Of a DNA stretch of 64,000 nucleotides, positions 26,765 through 35,690 are shown one piece after another. The notes beneath the pieces are model-generated. The model saw only the letters and a program-made list of their open reading frames with translations. It made no database searches and was not told the DNA's origin. The position numbers were made by a program, and so were the translations under genes. Positions within the stretch are counted from its first letter, which is position 1, and every line of letters begins with the position of its first letter. Origin of the DNA: an uncultured Veillonella sp. (GTDB lineage: Bacteria > Bacillota > Negativicutes > Veillonellales > Veillonellaceae); assembly GCA_900544365.1 (NCBI GenBank), contig UQVF01000003.1, positions 1 to 64,000 of the forward strand. The letters run 5' to 3'.

Positions 26765-28210
26765 ATGAGTAATATTGTGTACGATAAACGCCCGTTTAAG
26801 ACACGCGTTAATGATGTGCTTGCTAATGACTTCAAAGTAAAAGCCATTCAAACAGCACAGGATGTATTCTATGAAAAACGTAAAGCTGTAGTAGATCAAG
26901 TAGCGGAATGGGAAGACTTCCGTAATGAATCTGCTGATTTGCGTGACCATGTATTGGCTAACTTGGATTACTATTTAAACCAATTTGCAGAAAATGCTGA
27001 AAAAGCAGGGGCACATGTGCACTTTGCGGCTGACGATAAAGAAGCGACAGCAATCTGCATGGAAGTACTTCGTGCAAAAGAAGCAAAAATGGTTGTTAAA
27101 TCTAAAACTATGGTTTCTGAAGAAATCGGTTTAAATCATGAATTAATTGAAGCAGGCATCGAAGTAAATGAAACTGACTTGGCAGAATTTATTTTGCAAA
27201 CAGCGGACTTCGATCCTCCATCTCATATCGTAGTACCTGCATTGCACTTTGAGCGTAACCGTATTCGTGATACATTTGCGAAAAAATTAGGGTATGAAGG
27301 CACTGAAAATCCTGAAGAAATGACTCGTTTTGTACGTCGTTATATTCGCGATCGTTTCTTGCGTGCTGACGTAGGCTTCACTGGTTGTAACTTTGGTGTA
27401 GCCGAAACTGGTACTATCACTATCGTATCTAACGAAGGTAATGGTCGTATGGCGAGCTCCATGCCTAAAACACAAATTGCATTGATGGGTATGGAACGTT
27501 TGGTGCCAAACTTTGCATCTTTGGATGTAATGATGGAAATGTTGATTCGTTCCTCTGTAGGTGCTAAAATCTCTAACTACTTCTCCATGATCACTGGTCC
27601 TGCTCGTGAAGGGGAAGCAGACGGTCCAGAAGAATTACACATCATCATCATTGATAACCGTCGTTCTGGTATTCTAGGTGGCGATTTTGAAGAGATGTTA
27701 CGTTGTATCCGTTGCGGTGCATGTATGAATATTTGCCCAGTGTATCGTCACATTACAGGTCATGGTTATGGCTCTATCTATCCAGGTCCAATGGGGGCTG
27801 TATTAACTCCATTGTTGGTTGGTTATGAAGAAGCTGGCGATCTTCCTTATGCATCCACATTGTGCGGGGAATGTTGGGAACACTGTCCAGTTAAGATTCC
27901 ATTGCATGAATTATTACTGAAACATCGTCAAGTGATTGCTGATAAATTACAAATGCGTCCAGCGATTGAACGCAGTATCTTCCACACAGTGGCAGGTGTA
28001 TTTGCGAACTCCTTCTTGTTCGATATGGGTACCAAAATGGGTGCTATCGGCATGAAATTAATGAGTAAGAATGGTCATATGGCAGATTGGACAAAAGTAT
28101 TACCAGTAGTTGGTGGCTGGGTGAAAGCAAAAGATATGGGCGTACTCAAAATGAGTAAATTCCGTGATGAATATGCGAAACACGTAGCACAAAAGGGAAA
28201 GGAGAAATAA
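26765..28210 (+). CDS. lutB: L-lactate oxidation iron-sulfur subunit LutB
   Basis: A 481-residue LutB/LldF homologue. An N-terminal LUD domain (about 70-300) is followed by a ferredoxin-type double cluster region: C314, C317, C320 and C324 in CIRCGACMNICPVY, then a second set in CGECWEHCPVK. The C-terminal roughly 80 residues form the usual helical tail. It carries electrons from lactate to an as yet unidentified acceptor. The GGAGG site overlaps the lutA stop region, and lutC starts 2 bp after the stop. Confidence 0.96.
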   Translation: MSNIVYDKRPFKTRVNDVLANDFKVKAIQTAQDVFYEKRKAVVDQVAEWEDFRNESADLRDHVLANLDYYLNQFAENAEKAGAHVHFAADDKEATAICMEVLRAKEAKMVVKSKTMVSEEIGLNHELIEAGIEVNETDLAEFILQTADFDPPSHIVVPALHFERNRIRDTFAKKLGYEGTENPEEMTRFVRRYIRDRFLRADVGFTGCNFGVAETGTITIVSNEGNGRMASSMPKTQIALMGMERLVPNFASLDVMMEMLIRSSVGAKISNYFSMITGPAREGEADGPEELHIIIIDNRRSGILGGDFEEMLRCIRCGACMNICPVYRHITGHGYGSIYPGPMGAVLTPLLVGYEEAGDLPYASTLCGECWEHCPVKIPLHELLLKHRQVIADKLQMRPAIERSIFHTVAGVFANSFLFDMGTKMGAIGMKLMSKNGHMADWTKVLPVVGGWVKAKDMGVLKMSKFRDEYAKHVAQKGKEK

Positions 28211-28211
28211 A

Positions 28212-28922
28212 ATGGATCAAGCAAAAAAACAAGCCTTTTTAGGTCGCCTATCTCGTGCGTTAGGCCGTGACTCAATTCCTACATCTGTAACACCTTTTGA
28301 TTTTTCAAAAGGACCTCAAGAGACTATGTATTCTAACCTTAGCCATGAGCAAGTAGTACAGATGTTTAAAACAGAAGCAGAACGTTTAGGTACTAAACTC
28401 ATCGAAGTTGAGGCATCTCAAGTAGGCCAAGCTTTAGTGGATGAAATCATGGCTCGTGGTGGTGGCAGTGTTGTGTACCCTAAATCCAAAGAAGTAGAAA
28501 CTTATGGTTTAGAAGCTGCATTCCAACAGTTAGGTGAAGGCCAAGCTACATTCTATCAATGGGATGCTACTAAAGGTCGTGAGGCGAATATTGAAGTAGC
28601 CAAAGATTCTAACATTGGGATTACATTCCCAATCTTGGGTATTGCGGAAACTGCTACAGTTATCCAACCAAGTACAGAAGAATCTGGTCGTTCCCTAGGG
28701 CTATTGCCATTAACTCATATCTCTGTGTTACGTACTGAAAATATTCATCCACGTATGACACAAACGATGGCAGAATTAGCAAAGATTTATCGTAATGATC
28801 CAGCTAAGTTCCCTACCAATGTGGTTCACATCTCTGGTCCATCCAACACAGCGGATATCGAGCTTGTTCGTGTCGTTGGTGTTCACGGTCCAATCAATGT
28901 AACATTCATCTTAGTAAAATAA
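28212..28922 (+). CDS. lutC: Lactate utilisation protein LutC
   Basis: A 236-residue LUD-domain protein of the LutC/LldG type. The family domain spans about residues 55-235 and includes SNIGITFPILGIAETATVI and LPLTHISVL, both conserved features. The first residues (KKQAFLGRLSRALGR) match the LutC N-terminal helix. It is required with LutA and LutB for lactate oxidation, though its biochemical role is not established. It is the last gene of the operon, followed by a strong terminator. Confidence 0.95.
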   Translation: MDQAKKQAFLGRLSRALGRDSIPTSVTPFDFSKGPQETMYSNLSHEQVVQMFKTEAERLGTKLIEVEASQVGQALVDEIMARGGGSVVYPKSKEVETYGLEAAFQQLGEGQATFYQWDATKGREANIEVAKDSNIGITFPILGIAETATVIQPSTEESGRSLGLLPLTHISVLRTENIHPRMTQTMAELAKIYRNDPAKFPTNVVHISGPSNTADIELVRVVGVHGPINVTFILVK

Positions 28923-28946
28923 GATCGATAATTTGATACAATGAAT

Positions 28947-28992
28947 ATATATAGGGTAGTTGATAGTATATCAGCTATCCTATATTTTTTGG
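28947..28992 (+). terminator. Terminator after lutC
   Basis: A long stem with a GTA-type loop around 28966-28968 pairs ATAGGGTAGTTGATA with its near-complement and is followed by ATTTTTT. A weaker AGCCTAG/CTAGGCT hairpin without a T tract lies at 29046-29066. Confidence 0.85.
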
Positions 28993-29195
28993 TTCTAGAA
29001 GTTTTTCGTGCTATTGGGCAAAATGAGTTGGTTTTAATAGGGATGAGCCTAGTTAAATACTAGGCTTATTGAATTATAAAGTTGTTAAAAACTTTGAGAT
29101 AGAACAAAATGGGGCTATAGTAAATGTAGAGAATGCCCTTATAACAGTAGCCTTTACATTTGACGAAACTTTGTTGTATACTTTAGCATGATATA

Positions 29196-29223
29196 TTGAC
29201 AAGTTTAGTGCTATGGATATAAT
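29196..29223 (+). promoter_or_regulatory. Consensus promoter of the mscS gene
   Basis: A perfect TTGACA (29196-29201) and a perfect TATAAT (29218-29223) are 16 bp apart. The leader contains an 8-bp hairpin, AACTCATA/TATGAGTT (29242-29266). Confidence 0.85.
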
Positions 29224-29303
29224 AGAATCTAATACTGGGCGAACTCATATCCCTATGCTATGAGTTACGTAATGACAATATAGTTATAGGAAAGGAATAA
29301 TGT

Positions 29304-30182
29304 ATGTTATTAGCAGAAGAAAAAGTTGCCACAGCCACAGCGGCAGGGGCTGAAAAGGTAGCAGAGCATGTAGAGGAAAGTATTTCCTTTGTCAATCATG
29401 TGCAATCCTTATTACTGGAATATTTACCTAGTATTATTTTAGCCATCATCGTGTTGATTATAGGCCGCTATATCGCTCTATTTGTAAGACGTCTATCAGT
29501 ACAATTGATGAGTCGCACCGGTTATGATCAAACGGTGCGCAGCTTTGCGTCTCAAATTATTTACTACACTATTTTGTCCGTAGTCGTGCTGTCAGCTTTG
29601 TCCTTAGTGGGATTTCCGACGAATAACTTCTTGGCGGCTTTTGGTGCCTTTGGTATCGCTATTGGTTTAGCGTTGCAAAATAACATGTCTAACTTAGCAT
29701 CGGGATTGATTATCTTGGCGTTTAAACCGTTTAAAGCTGGGGATTGGATTTCTGTGAATGGTGTGGAAGGGTCTGTGAAAGGCATCCATCTTATTAATAC
29801 CGCTATTGCGACGAAAGAAAATCGTATTGTCTTCATCCCGAACTCAGCTATTACGTCCAATAACTTGATGAACAGTAACTATGAACCAACAAGGTATATT
29901 ACATTTGTGTTTGGCATTAACTATAATGCAGACCATCATCGGGCTATTGAGATTATCAAAGAAATTCTAGTGAGCACAGGCAAGGTTCATAATATGGATA
30001 CTTTAGAAATTGGCATCAAAGAGTTTGGTGAAAGCTCTGTCGATATTGTGGCATATCCTTTAATTAATGCCAGTGATTTTAGAGAAGTCTATTATGGTGT
30101 TATGTCCGATGTGAAAGATCGCTTTGATGCAGAGGGCATCGATATTCCCTATCCACAACGTGTGGTACATATGGCTAATTAA
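29304..30182 (+). CDS. mscS: Small-conductance mechanosensitive channel (MscS family)
   Basis: A 292-residue MscS channel. Three membrane helices lie at about 38-58, 82-102 and 108-128. The pore-lining TM3 is the Gly/Ala-rich AAFGAFGIAIGLALQNNMSNLASG segment. The beta domain follows with FKAGDWI, PNSAITSNNLMN and the C-terminal alpha/beta cage. It relieves turgor on hypo-osmotic shock. It has an AGGAAAGG site and its own consensus promoter. The first 30 residues are an Ala/Glu-rich periplasmic extension. A second tension channel (mscL) lies 7 kb away. Confidence 0.93.
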   Translation: MLLAEEKVATATAAGAEKVAEHVEESISFVNHVQSLLLEYLPSIILAIIVLIIGRYIALFVRRLSVQLMSRTGYDQTVRSFASQIIYYTILSVVVLSALSLVGFPTNNFLAAFGAFGIAIGLALQNNMSNLASGLIILAFKPFKAGDWISVNGVEGSVKGIHLINTAIATKENRIVFIPNSAITSNNLMNSNYEPTRYITFVFGINYNADHHRAIEIIKEILVSTGKVHNMDTLEIGIKEFGESSVDIVAYPLINASDFREVYYGVMSDVKDRFDAEGIDIPYPQRVVHMAN

Positions 30183-30230
30183 TAAGTTAAGAGAATCCTA
30201 TTTCGTATGTAATGAAAGGGAGGGTATTCT

Positions 30231-30782
30231 ATGAATGAAAATCTATATGAATCTATGAAAACTGCTGTAACTGAATTGGCTATGGTAGCGAAATTGCAAG
30301 AAGGTAAATTACTAGTAGTAGGGTGCTCCACCAGTGAAGTACGAGGAGGATATATTGGTAAGGACTCTTCAATGGAGGTAGCTTCAGAATTGTTTAGGGC
30401 CCTTTCCGAGGTGCAAGGTGAATATGGTTTTGCTGTAGCCATTCAATGTTGTGAACATCTCAACCGTGCTTTAGTGATGGAACAATCAGCAGCAGTGGCG
30501 CGTGGTTATGAAGAAGTGAATGCAGTGCCTGTACAGCATGCAGGCGGATCCATGGCGACAACAGCTTATGTCTCATGGGCTGACCCTGTGATGGTGGAAC
30601 ATGTAAAAGCCGATGCTGGTATCGATATTGGAGATACTTTCATTGGCATGCATTTGAAACATGTGGCAGTACCTGTGCGTTTAGGCGTGAAAGAAATTGG
30701 CGAAGCTCATGTGACAGCAGCTCGTGTACGACCAAAATTTGTGGGCGGTGACCGAGCGCAGTATAATGAGGTATTAAAGTAA
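30231..30782 (+). CDS. UPF0340 / TIGR01440 family protein (YwlG-like)
   Basis: A 183-residue conserved protein of the YwlG family, found across Firmicutes and of unknown function. Recognisable segments are LLVVGCSTSEVRGGYIGKDSS near residue 26, IQCCEHLNRALVMEQ near 71 and GDTFIGMHLKHVAVPVR near 138. The Cys-Cys pair and Ser-rich loop suggest a ligand-binding pocket, but no activity is known to me. It has a GGGAGG site and lies 48 bp after mscS, possibly in one transcript. Confidence 0.88.
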   Translation: MNENLYESMKTAVTELAMVAKLQEGKLLVVGCSTSEVRGGYIGKDSSMEVASELFRALSEVQGEYGFAVAIQCCEHLNRALVMEQSAAVARGYEEVNAVPVQHAGGSMATTAYVSWADPVMVEHVKADAGIDIGDTFIGMHLKHVAVPVRLGVKEIGEAHVTAARVRPKFVGGDRAQYNEVLK

Positions 30783-30798
30783 GAATTGTGAGGTAATT

Positions 30799-31260
30799 GT
30801 GGAATTTTATACCTATGCCTATGTGGTGCAACGAGGAGAGTTTACATCTCTGCTGCAATATAGTATGACAACTATTTTACTAGTAGCTTTGCTAGTAGTG
30901 GGTGTGAAAGTCATGTACAATCGTTTTGATACGAAGTTTCGAGACTTAGGTATCATCATTGTATTGGGACTTGTCTTTTTATTGGGATTACAAGTGAATG
31001 ACTATACTCGTGATGTAGATAATGCGGAAGAATCGAACTATATGGTGCAGTTTTTGAATAATTTAAGTGAACGTGCAGAGGTACCTAAAGACAAGATTCG
31101 GGTTAACACATTGCGTGTGCAAGATCGTATGATTGTAAACATTGAGAATAGTTATTTTGAAGTGACATTCACCATGAACAAGGAAGCGTATTCTTTACGA
31201 CCTGTACAAATGATGAATACGAATCCAAAAATTGTAGATGTGAAGAAGGACGAACGATAA
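30799..31260 (+). CDS. DUF3290 membrane protein
   Basis: A 153-residue protein starting at a GTG after a GAGGTAATT site. Two membrane helices lie at about 22-42 and 50-68, followed by a soluble domain of about 80 residues. It matches the DUF3290 family, which is nearly always encoded directly before a DUF421 protein, as here with 1 bp between the genes. The function is unknown; the pair is presumed to form a membrane complex. Confidence 0.85.
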   Translation: MEFYTYAYVVQRGEFTSLLQYSMTTILLVALLVVGVKVMYNRFDTKFRDLGIIIVLGLVFLLGLQVNDYTRDVDNAEESNYMVQFLNNLSERAEVPKDKIRVNTLRVQDRMIVNIENSYFEVTFTMNKEAYSLRPVQMMNTNPKIVDVKKDER

Positions 31261-31261
31261 T

Positions 31262-31906
31262 ATGTTAACAGGATATACATTAGTTTTTATCAAGCTAACC
31301 CTTGGTATCTTAGCCCTCATTTTACAAATGAATTTGATGGGTAAAGGCAATTTAGCGCCTAACTCTGCGTTGGACCAAGTGCAAAACTACGTCCTAGGTG
31401 GTATCATCGGCGCCGTTATCTATAGTGAAAGTATCGGCATTTTGCAATTCTTTCTAGTGCTCATCGCTTGGACGATCGTGGTCATGGGCTTGCGCTTTCT
31501 CAGCGCTCATGTGCGATGGATTAAAACACTCATCGATGGACGTCCTAGCATTGTTATTGACCGAGGTAAAATTCGTGTCGGAGAATGTTTGAAACGTGGT
31601 CTTCGTGGCAGTGATTTGCAGTTGAAGCTTCGTAGCGCAGGAGTTACCCTTGTGAGCGATGTACGCCGTGCTGTACTCGAGCAAAACGGGCAATTAACAT
31701 TAGTCATGAACGGTGATGATATCATTCGCTACCCAGTGATTGTGGATGGAGTGGTAGACCCAGATATACTAGAGCTTGCCGACAAAGACATGGCTTGGTT
31801 GGAAGAAGAAGTACAAGACCAAGGATATTCTATTAGTGATATATATGTAGGAGAATACTCCAAAGGGCATCTAATCCTGCATCCTTATGAAGGGCGCAGA
31901 GGATAA
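31262..31906 (+). CDS. DUF421 / YetF-like membrane protein
   Basis: A 214-residue YetF-type protein. Three N-terminal helices (about 8-25, 42-60, 63-82) are followed by the DUF421 soluble domain beginning at KTLIDGRPSIVIDRGKI (about residues 88-104), which is characteristic. A cysteine (GECLKRGLR) replaces the more usual residue in that loop. Members are linked to spore coat, stress or envelope functions in Bacillus, but the mechanism is not known. It forms a two-gene unit with the DUF3290 gene and ends in a perfect terminator. Confidence 0.88.
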   Translation: MLTGYTLVFIKLTLGILALILQMNLMGKGNLAPNSALDQVQNYVLGGIIGAVIYSESIGILQFFLVLIAWTIVVMGLRFLSAHVRWIKTLIDGRPSIVIDRGKIRVGECLKRGLRGSDLQLKLRSAGVTLVSDVRRAVLEQNGQLTLVMNGDDIIRYPVIVDGVVDPDILELADKDMAWLEEEVQDQGYSISDIYVGEYSKGHLILHPYEGRRG

Positions 31907-31996
31907 TACCATTGTATTTTAGGAGAGAATGGTGTATACTTGGAGCAGAAGGAATGAATCTTTCTGAGAGCGTTGTAGAAAATCATTCATGAACTC

Positions 31997-32026
31997 AAAA
32001 AAGGACGGTGGCAGCCGTCCTTTTTT
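31997..32026. terminator. Bidirectional terminator after the DUF421 gene
   Basis: A perfect 12-bp stem (31997-32008 with 32015-32026) has A and T runs on both sides. It would also terminate the minus-strand mini-ORF at 32031-32150. Confidence 0.93.
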
Positions 32027-32030
32027 CTTT

Positions 32031-32150
32031 CTATTTTCTATTCTTGTAATACTTTAGAATTGCATATGTCAAAAAATTAACAATCAATCCTTGCAGAATA
32101 GGGGTAAGAAAGTTAAACCACCATATGAGAGCGTTGTAATCAACCTCGAT
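32031..32150 (-). CDS. Candidate Fst/holin-like hydrophobic peptide (39 residues, AUC start?)
   Basis: A minus-strand mini-ORF encodes a single-span peptide: acidic N-terminus (IEVDYN), hydrophobic core with P and G in PILQGLIVNFL, and basic tail KYYKNRK. The P-x3-G hydrophobic pattern and short basic tail resemble Fst/Ldr-type type I toxins. A perfect AAGGAGG site lies 7 nt before the codon at 32150, but that codon is ATC rather than ATG/GTG/TTG. Either this is a rare AUC start, a mutated start, or the ORF is not translated. The only GTG near the site leads to a 24-codon frame without a membrane span. Confidence 0.35.
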   Translation of the reverse strand: MEVDYNALIWWFNFLTPILQGLIVNFLTYAILKYYKNRK

Positions 32151-32223
32151 GAACTCACCTCCTTTCGTTTGAAGAGGATACTTAAAGTGTAGCATATTTT
32201 ATGAGAGAAAGGTGTAGAAAGTC

Positions 32224-32252
32224 TTGAATAGGACAAGGAAAACATGTATAAT
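32224..32252 (+). promoter_or_regulatory. Promoter of the SRP RNA and dnaX region
   Basis: TTGAAT at 32224-32229 and TATAAT at 32247-32252 with a 17-bp spacer, immediately upstream of the SRP RNA. Confidence 0.8.
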
Positions 32253-32276
32253 AATAGGGTAATAGCATTGGAATAT

Positions 32277-32387
32277 GACAGTTCTATGGGGCTTGTGCAA
32301 GGAGAGCCTGTGAACCATGTCAGGCCTTGATTGGAGCAGCATTAAGCGGTAACTCTCTTGTGCCACGAGGAAACCTATAGGGCTGTC
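32277..32387 (+). ncRNA. ffs: Signal recognition particle RNA (bacterial small type)
   Basis: The core closely matches Firmicute SRP RNA: GTGAACCATGTCAGG, then GGAGCAGCATTAAGCGGTAA and TTGTGCC. The ends close through GACAG (32277-32281) with CTGTC (32383-32387). It binds Ffh and directs membrane proteins to the translocon. Its position just upstream of dnaX is the same as in Bacillus. The apical part reads GGCCTTGATTGGAGCAGC, where most bacteria have a GGAA- or UGAC-type tetraloop on a three-pair stem. Here two C-G pairs enclose a U-U mismatch and a UGAU loop, an unusual variant. Ends are approximate. Confidence 0.87.
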
Positions 32388-32405
32388 AGATTCGAGTGCT
32401 ATGGT

Positions 32406-32432
32406 AAAGCAGCTAGCTTAGCTGCTTTTTTT
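32406..32432 (+). terminator. Terminator of the SRP RNA
   Basis: A 10-bp perfect stem (32406-32415 with 32419-32428) and a run of T. Some read-through into dnaX is likely because no other promoter is obvious. Confidence 0.85.
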
Positions 32433-32457
32433 CATATCTTAAGAGAAAGGAGGGGCT

Positions 32458-34752
32458 ATGAGTTACTTAGCGTTATATAGACGATGGAGACCGAAACAGT
32501 TTACCGATGTAGTAGGTCAGCATCACGTATCGGATACATTACAACGAGCCATACGGGAAGATAAAGTGGCCCATGCCTATTTATTTGCTGGTCCTAGAGG
32601 TACGGGTAAAACGAGCATGGCAAAGATATTTGCTCGTGCTATTAACTGTGAACAGGGGCCTACAGACACACCTTGTGGTGTCTGCGAATCATGTCAGCAA
32701 ATGTTACAAGGACAAGCCTTAGATGTGATCGAAATTGATGCGGCTTCCAATCGAGGTATTGATGAAGTGCGTGCCTTGCGAGAACAGGTGAACTTTTTAC
32801 CTGTTGTAGGTCATAAAAAAGTGTTCATCATTGATGAAGCCCACATGCTCACCAATGAAGCATGGAATGCATTGTTGAAAACTATCGAGGAACCGCCAAG
32901 CCATGTAATATTCATTTTCGCTACTACAGAATCTGAGAAATTGCCAGTTACTATTTTATCTCGTTGCCAGCGTTATACATTCCGTCGTATTACAGCTAAA
33001 GATATTACAACTCACTTATTGCATGTGGCGAAGGAAAGTAATATCTCTCTTGACCCTGCAGCAGCACAAGTGATTGCGGTCCATGCCGATGGTGGTTTAC
33101 GGGATGCCTTGAGCATTCTGGATCAATGTTCTGGTATGACCTCGGAGATGATTACAGCTCCTCTAGTAGAGACTATGATTGGCTTAGTGAGTAAATCTTG
33201 GGTCCTCGATATGGTAGATATATTGAAAACTGGTAATGGAGCGGCATTACTGCAAGCTGTGGATGAAGCTCTACAAATGGGTCGTGATGCCCGCCAAATT
33301 GTAACGGCTTTAGTGGAGCATTTGCGAGCCATGATTGTGGCGAAAGTATTGCCTGAGGCGGAAGAATTGTTGGCCTATGATACGCATAAAGAGCGATTAT
33401 TGGCGCAGACCAATGAGTTATCTATGGAGGAGATAGGACGCTATATCAATGTACTACAAACAGTACAAAATAATGCAAAACAAGTAGATAACCCACGAGT
33501 GATTGTGGAAATGGGATTACTTTCACTCTTGCAATTAGGTGGCGGTACTTACCAAACATTAGAAGGGCGCATGACGACGATGGAACAATTTGTAAATCGT
33601 CAAGAAGATGCATTGCTCCAAAAACTGAATGAGTGGGCAGAACAACGACCTGTAGTAGTTGCTAAACCTGTGGTAGAATCTGCACCACCTGTGGCGGATA
33701 CAGATGTATATGATGGTGTCCTAGAGGAAATTCCCCATCCAGTGGAAGATGATGTGTTGTTGCCGCCTATCTCATCAGTAAAAACTAGTTCTGCAAAAGC
33801 AACATCTCCTTTACCACCACCTCGCACAGCTAAGGCAGTTGGCTCTGGTGGTAAAAGTCCATTGCCACCTCCATTGCGAAAGAAAGCAGCTCCAACGGTA
33901 ACACCTAAAACAACGATAATCGACACGACGCAAGAGGAGACTGTAGGACAGGGGATGGTGAGTCCTCATGAATATAGCACGATTTTAGCAAACGTGATAA
34001 AATGGTTGAGAGGCAAGAACTATGGGTTGCTGAATACCATCTATCAGCAAGGAACCTTGGTGTACTTAGATCAAGAGCAAGCTATTTTGGTGTTCCCTAC
34101 GCCGATTGCGGGCCCTATCTTGGTACAACAGCAACATGTAGAATGCGGAAAACAAGCGTTCCAACAAGTGATAGGACGACCGATTGTGGTGAAAGCCATC
34201 GATAAGAGGGATCCTAAGTTGCAGGTGTACCTAAATGCAGTAAAATCATTTGGAGGAAATTCACAACAAGGGGGACAGTCCCAACCAACGATAGCAGCTC
34301 CTGTGGTGGAACGTTCTAGCGAATCCGAGGAGATAGTACAACCGACAGTTGTGACGCAAGAAGTGGCACAGACTGCACCTCATGAGGAGATACCAGCTGT
34401 ATCGGAAGTGGAACCAACACCTGAGAGTGGTAAACCTACTTATGTAGGGACAAATACAAATTCAAAGGTAGGCGCCGGTAGTGACCCTACTAATGTAGAT
34501 GGTATTATTGATGATTTTCTCACGGTCTATGATAATCCAGAGGAAGTATTAAATCCCTACTATCAAGAAATGGGGAAAGGCATGCTTTCAGAAGAAGGCA
34601 TAGAGGAGATACGAAAGCTGCCGAAATGGTCTTCTGCAGAGGCCAGTGATGAAGAAAAACAAGAGCCCCTACTCTATGATGCATTGCAACATATGGAGGC
34701 CAGTGGGTATGATATTTATGTTAAAGAAGTAGACGATTTGTCTAATAGTTAA
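32458..34752 (+). CDS. dnaX: DNA polymerase III subunits gamma/tau
   Basis: A 764-residue clamp-loader ATPase. Walker A is GPRGTGKTS with K51. A four-cysteine zinc module follows (INCEQG, then PCGVCESC), then Walker B IIDEAHML and the sensor-1 region FATTESEKLP. Domains I-III end near residue 365. The tail is a long Pro/Thr/Glu-rich linker with a conserved block around residues 500-595 and a unique acidic C-terminal region. It loads the beta clamp and dimerises polymerase cores. First of four co-directional genes (dnaX-ebfC-recR-bofA) in the order seen in Bacillus. Confidence 0.96.
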   Translation: MSYLALYRRWRPKQFTDVVGQHHVSDTLQRAIREDKVAHAYLFAGPRGTGKTSMAKIFARAINCEQGPTDTPCGVCESCQQMLQGQALDVIEIDAASNRGIDEVRALREQVNFLPVVGHKKVFIIDEAHMLTNEAWNALLKTIEEPPSHVIFIFATTESEKLPVTILSRCQRYTFRRITAKDITTHLLHVAKESNISLDPAAAQVIAVHADGGLRDALSILDQCSGMTSEMITAPLVETMIGLVSKSWVLDMVDILKTGNGAALLQAVDEALQMGRDARQIVTALVEHLRAMIVAKVLPEAEELLAYDTHKERLLAQTNELSMEEIGRYINVLQTVQNNAKQVDNPRVIVEMGLLSLLQLGGGTYQTLEGRMTTMEQFVNRQEDALLQKLNEWAEQRPVVVAKPVVESAPPVADTDVYDGVLEEIPHPVEDDVLLPPISSVKTSSAKATSPLPPPRTAKAVGSGGKSPLPPPLRKKAAPTVTPKTTIIDTTQEETVGQGMVSPHEYSTILANVIKWLRGKNYGLLNTIYQQGTLVYLDQEQAILVFPTPIAGPILVQQQHVECGKQAFQQVIGRPIVVKAIDKRDPKLQVYLNAVKSFGGNSQQGGQSQPTIAAPVVERSSESEEIVQPTVVTQEVAQTAPHEEIPAVSEVEPTPESGKPTYVGTNTNSKVGAGSDPTNVDGIIDDFLTVYDNPEEVLNPYYQEMGKGMLSEEGIEEIRKLPKWSSAEASDEEKQEPLLYDALQHMEASGYDIYVKEVDDLSNS

Positions 34753-34763
34753 GGAGGTTCACT

Positions 34764-35093
34764 ATGTTTGGTGGCGGTAATATGCAAGGTATGTTGAAAA
34801 AAGTTCAAAAAATGCAAAAGGACATGGAAAAAGCACAAGAGGAAATTAAAAGCACCGTAGTTGAAGCATCTATCGGTGGTGGTGCTGTATCTGTAACGAT
34901 GAACGGAGAACAAGAAGTGTTGTCCATTAAAATTGCTCCGGCTGCAGTCGACCCAGAAGATGTGGAAGCATTGGAAGATTTAATTTTAGCAGCTGTGAAT
35001 GAAGCAAACCGCAAAGCAAAAGAAGTAGCAGAGAAAAAATTAGGTGCTGTTACAGGAAACTTGAAACTTCCTGGAATGCCTGGTATGTTCTAA
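34764..35093 (+). CDS. ebfC: YbaB/EbfC nucleoid-associated protein
   Basis: A 109-residue DNA-binding protein of the YbaB/EbfC family: an N-terminal coiled helix (MLKKVQKMQKDMEKAQEEI), a beta-strand core and a C-terminal helix with AVNEANRKAKEVAEKKL, ending in a Gly/Met-rich tail. It binds DNA as a dimer and commonly lies between dnaX and recR, as here. It has an AAGGAGG site and is separated from recR by 1 bp. Confidence 0.96.
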   Translation: MFGGGNMQGMLKKVQKMQKDMEKAQEEIKSTVVEASIGGGAVSVTMNGEQEVLSIKIAPAAVDPEDVEALEDLILAAVNEANRKAKEVAEKKLGAVTGNLKLPGMPGMF

Positions 35094-35094
35094 T

Positions 35095-35688
35095 ATGACA
35101 AATCCTTTAGAACGATTAGTAGAAGAGTTGCGTCGCCTTCCAGGGGTAGGTGCTAAGTCCGCTAGACGATTAGCGTACCATCTCATTGAGGCCGATGCAG
35201 AAGATGTACAACGCTTGGTAGAAACCATACTTGCAGCGAAAGAAGCCACACATAGATGTTCCCAATGTTTTAATTTATCTGCTCAAGATCCTTGTGAGTT
35301 TTGTGCAAGCTCTAAACGGGACAGATCGATGATTTGCGTGGTGGAAACATCACGTGATGTAATCGCTATCGAACGTAGCGGTGACTATAAAGGGTTATAT
35401 CATGTGTTGGAAGGGGCTTTATCCCCTATTGATGGGGTAGGTGTAGAAGATATTCGCTTGAAAGAACTCATGCTACGCCTTCAAGATAATACAGTGCAAG
35501 AGGTTATCATCGCCACAGACCCTGATGTAGAAGGGGAAGCAACGGCGCTATACATTGCTCGACTATTACAACCTACAGGGATTAAGGTCACCCGTATTGC
35601 CCGTGGTATTCCGGTTGGCGGTGATATTGAATACGCCGATGAAGTCACATTGAGTGGTGCTGTATTACATCGTCAAGAAATGAGGTAA
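35095..35688 (+). CDS. recR: Recombination mediator RecR
   Basis: A 197-residue ring-forming protein that acts with RecF/RecO to load RecA on gaps. It has the N-terminal helix-hairpin-helix (RLPGVGAKSARRLAYHL), a four-cysteine zinc finger (CSQCFNLSAQDPCEFC), then a Toprim domain with VVETSRDVIAIE and the GEATALYIARLL segment, and ends with a Walker-like C-terminus. Length and motifs are standard. It is co-transcribed with ebfC and bofA. Confidence 0.97.
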   Translation: MTNPLERLVEELRRLPGVGAKSARRLAYHLIEADAEDVQRLVETILAAKEATHRCSQCFNLSAQDPCEFCASSKRDRSMICVVETSRDVIAIERSGDYKGLYHVLEGALSPIDGVGVEDIRLKELMLRLQDNTVQEVIIATDPDVEGEATALYIARLLQPTGIKVTRIARGIPVGGDIEYADEVTLSGAVLHRQEMR

Positions 35689-35690
35689 TT

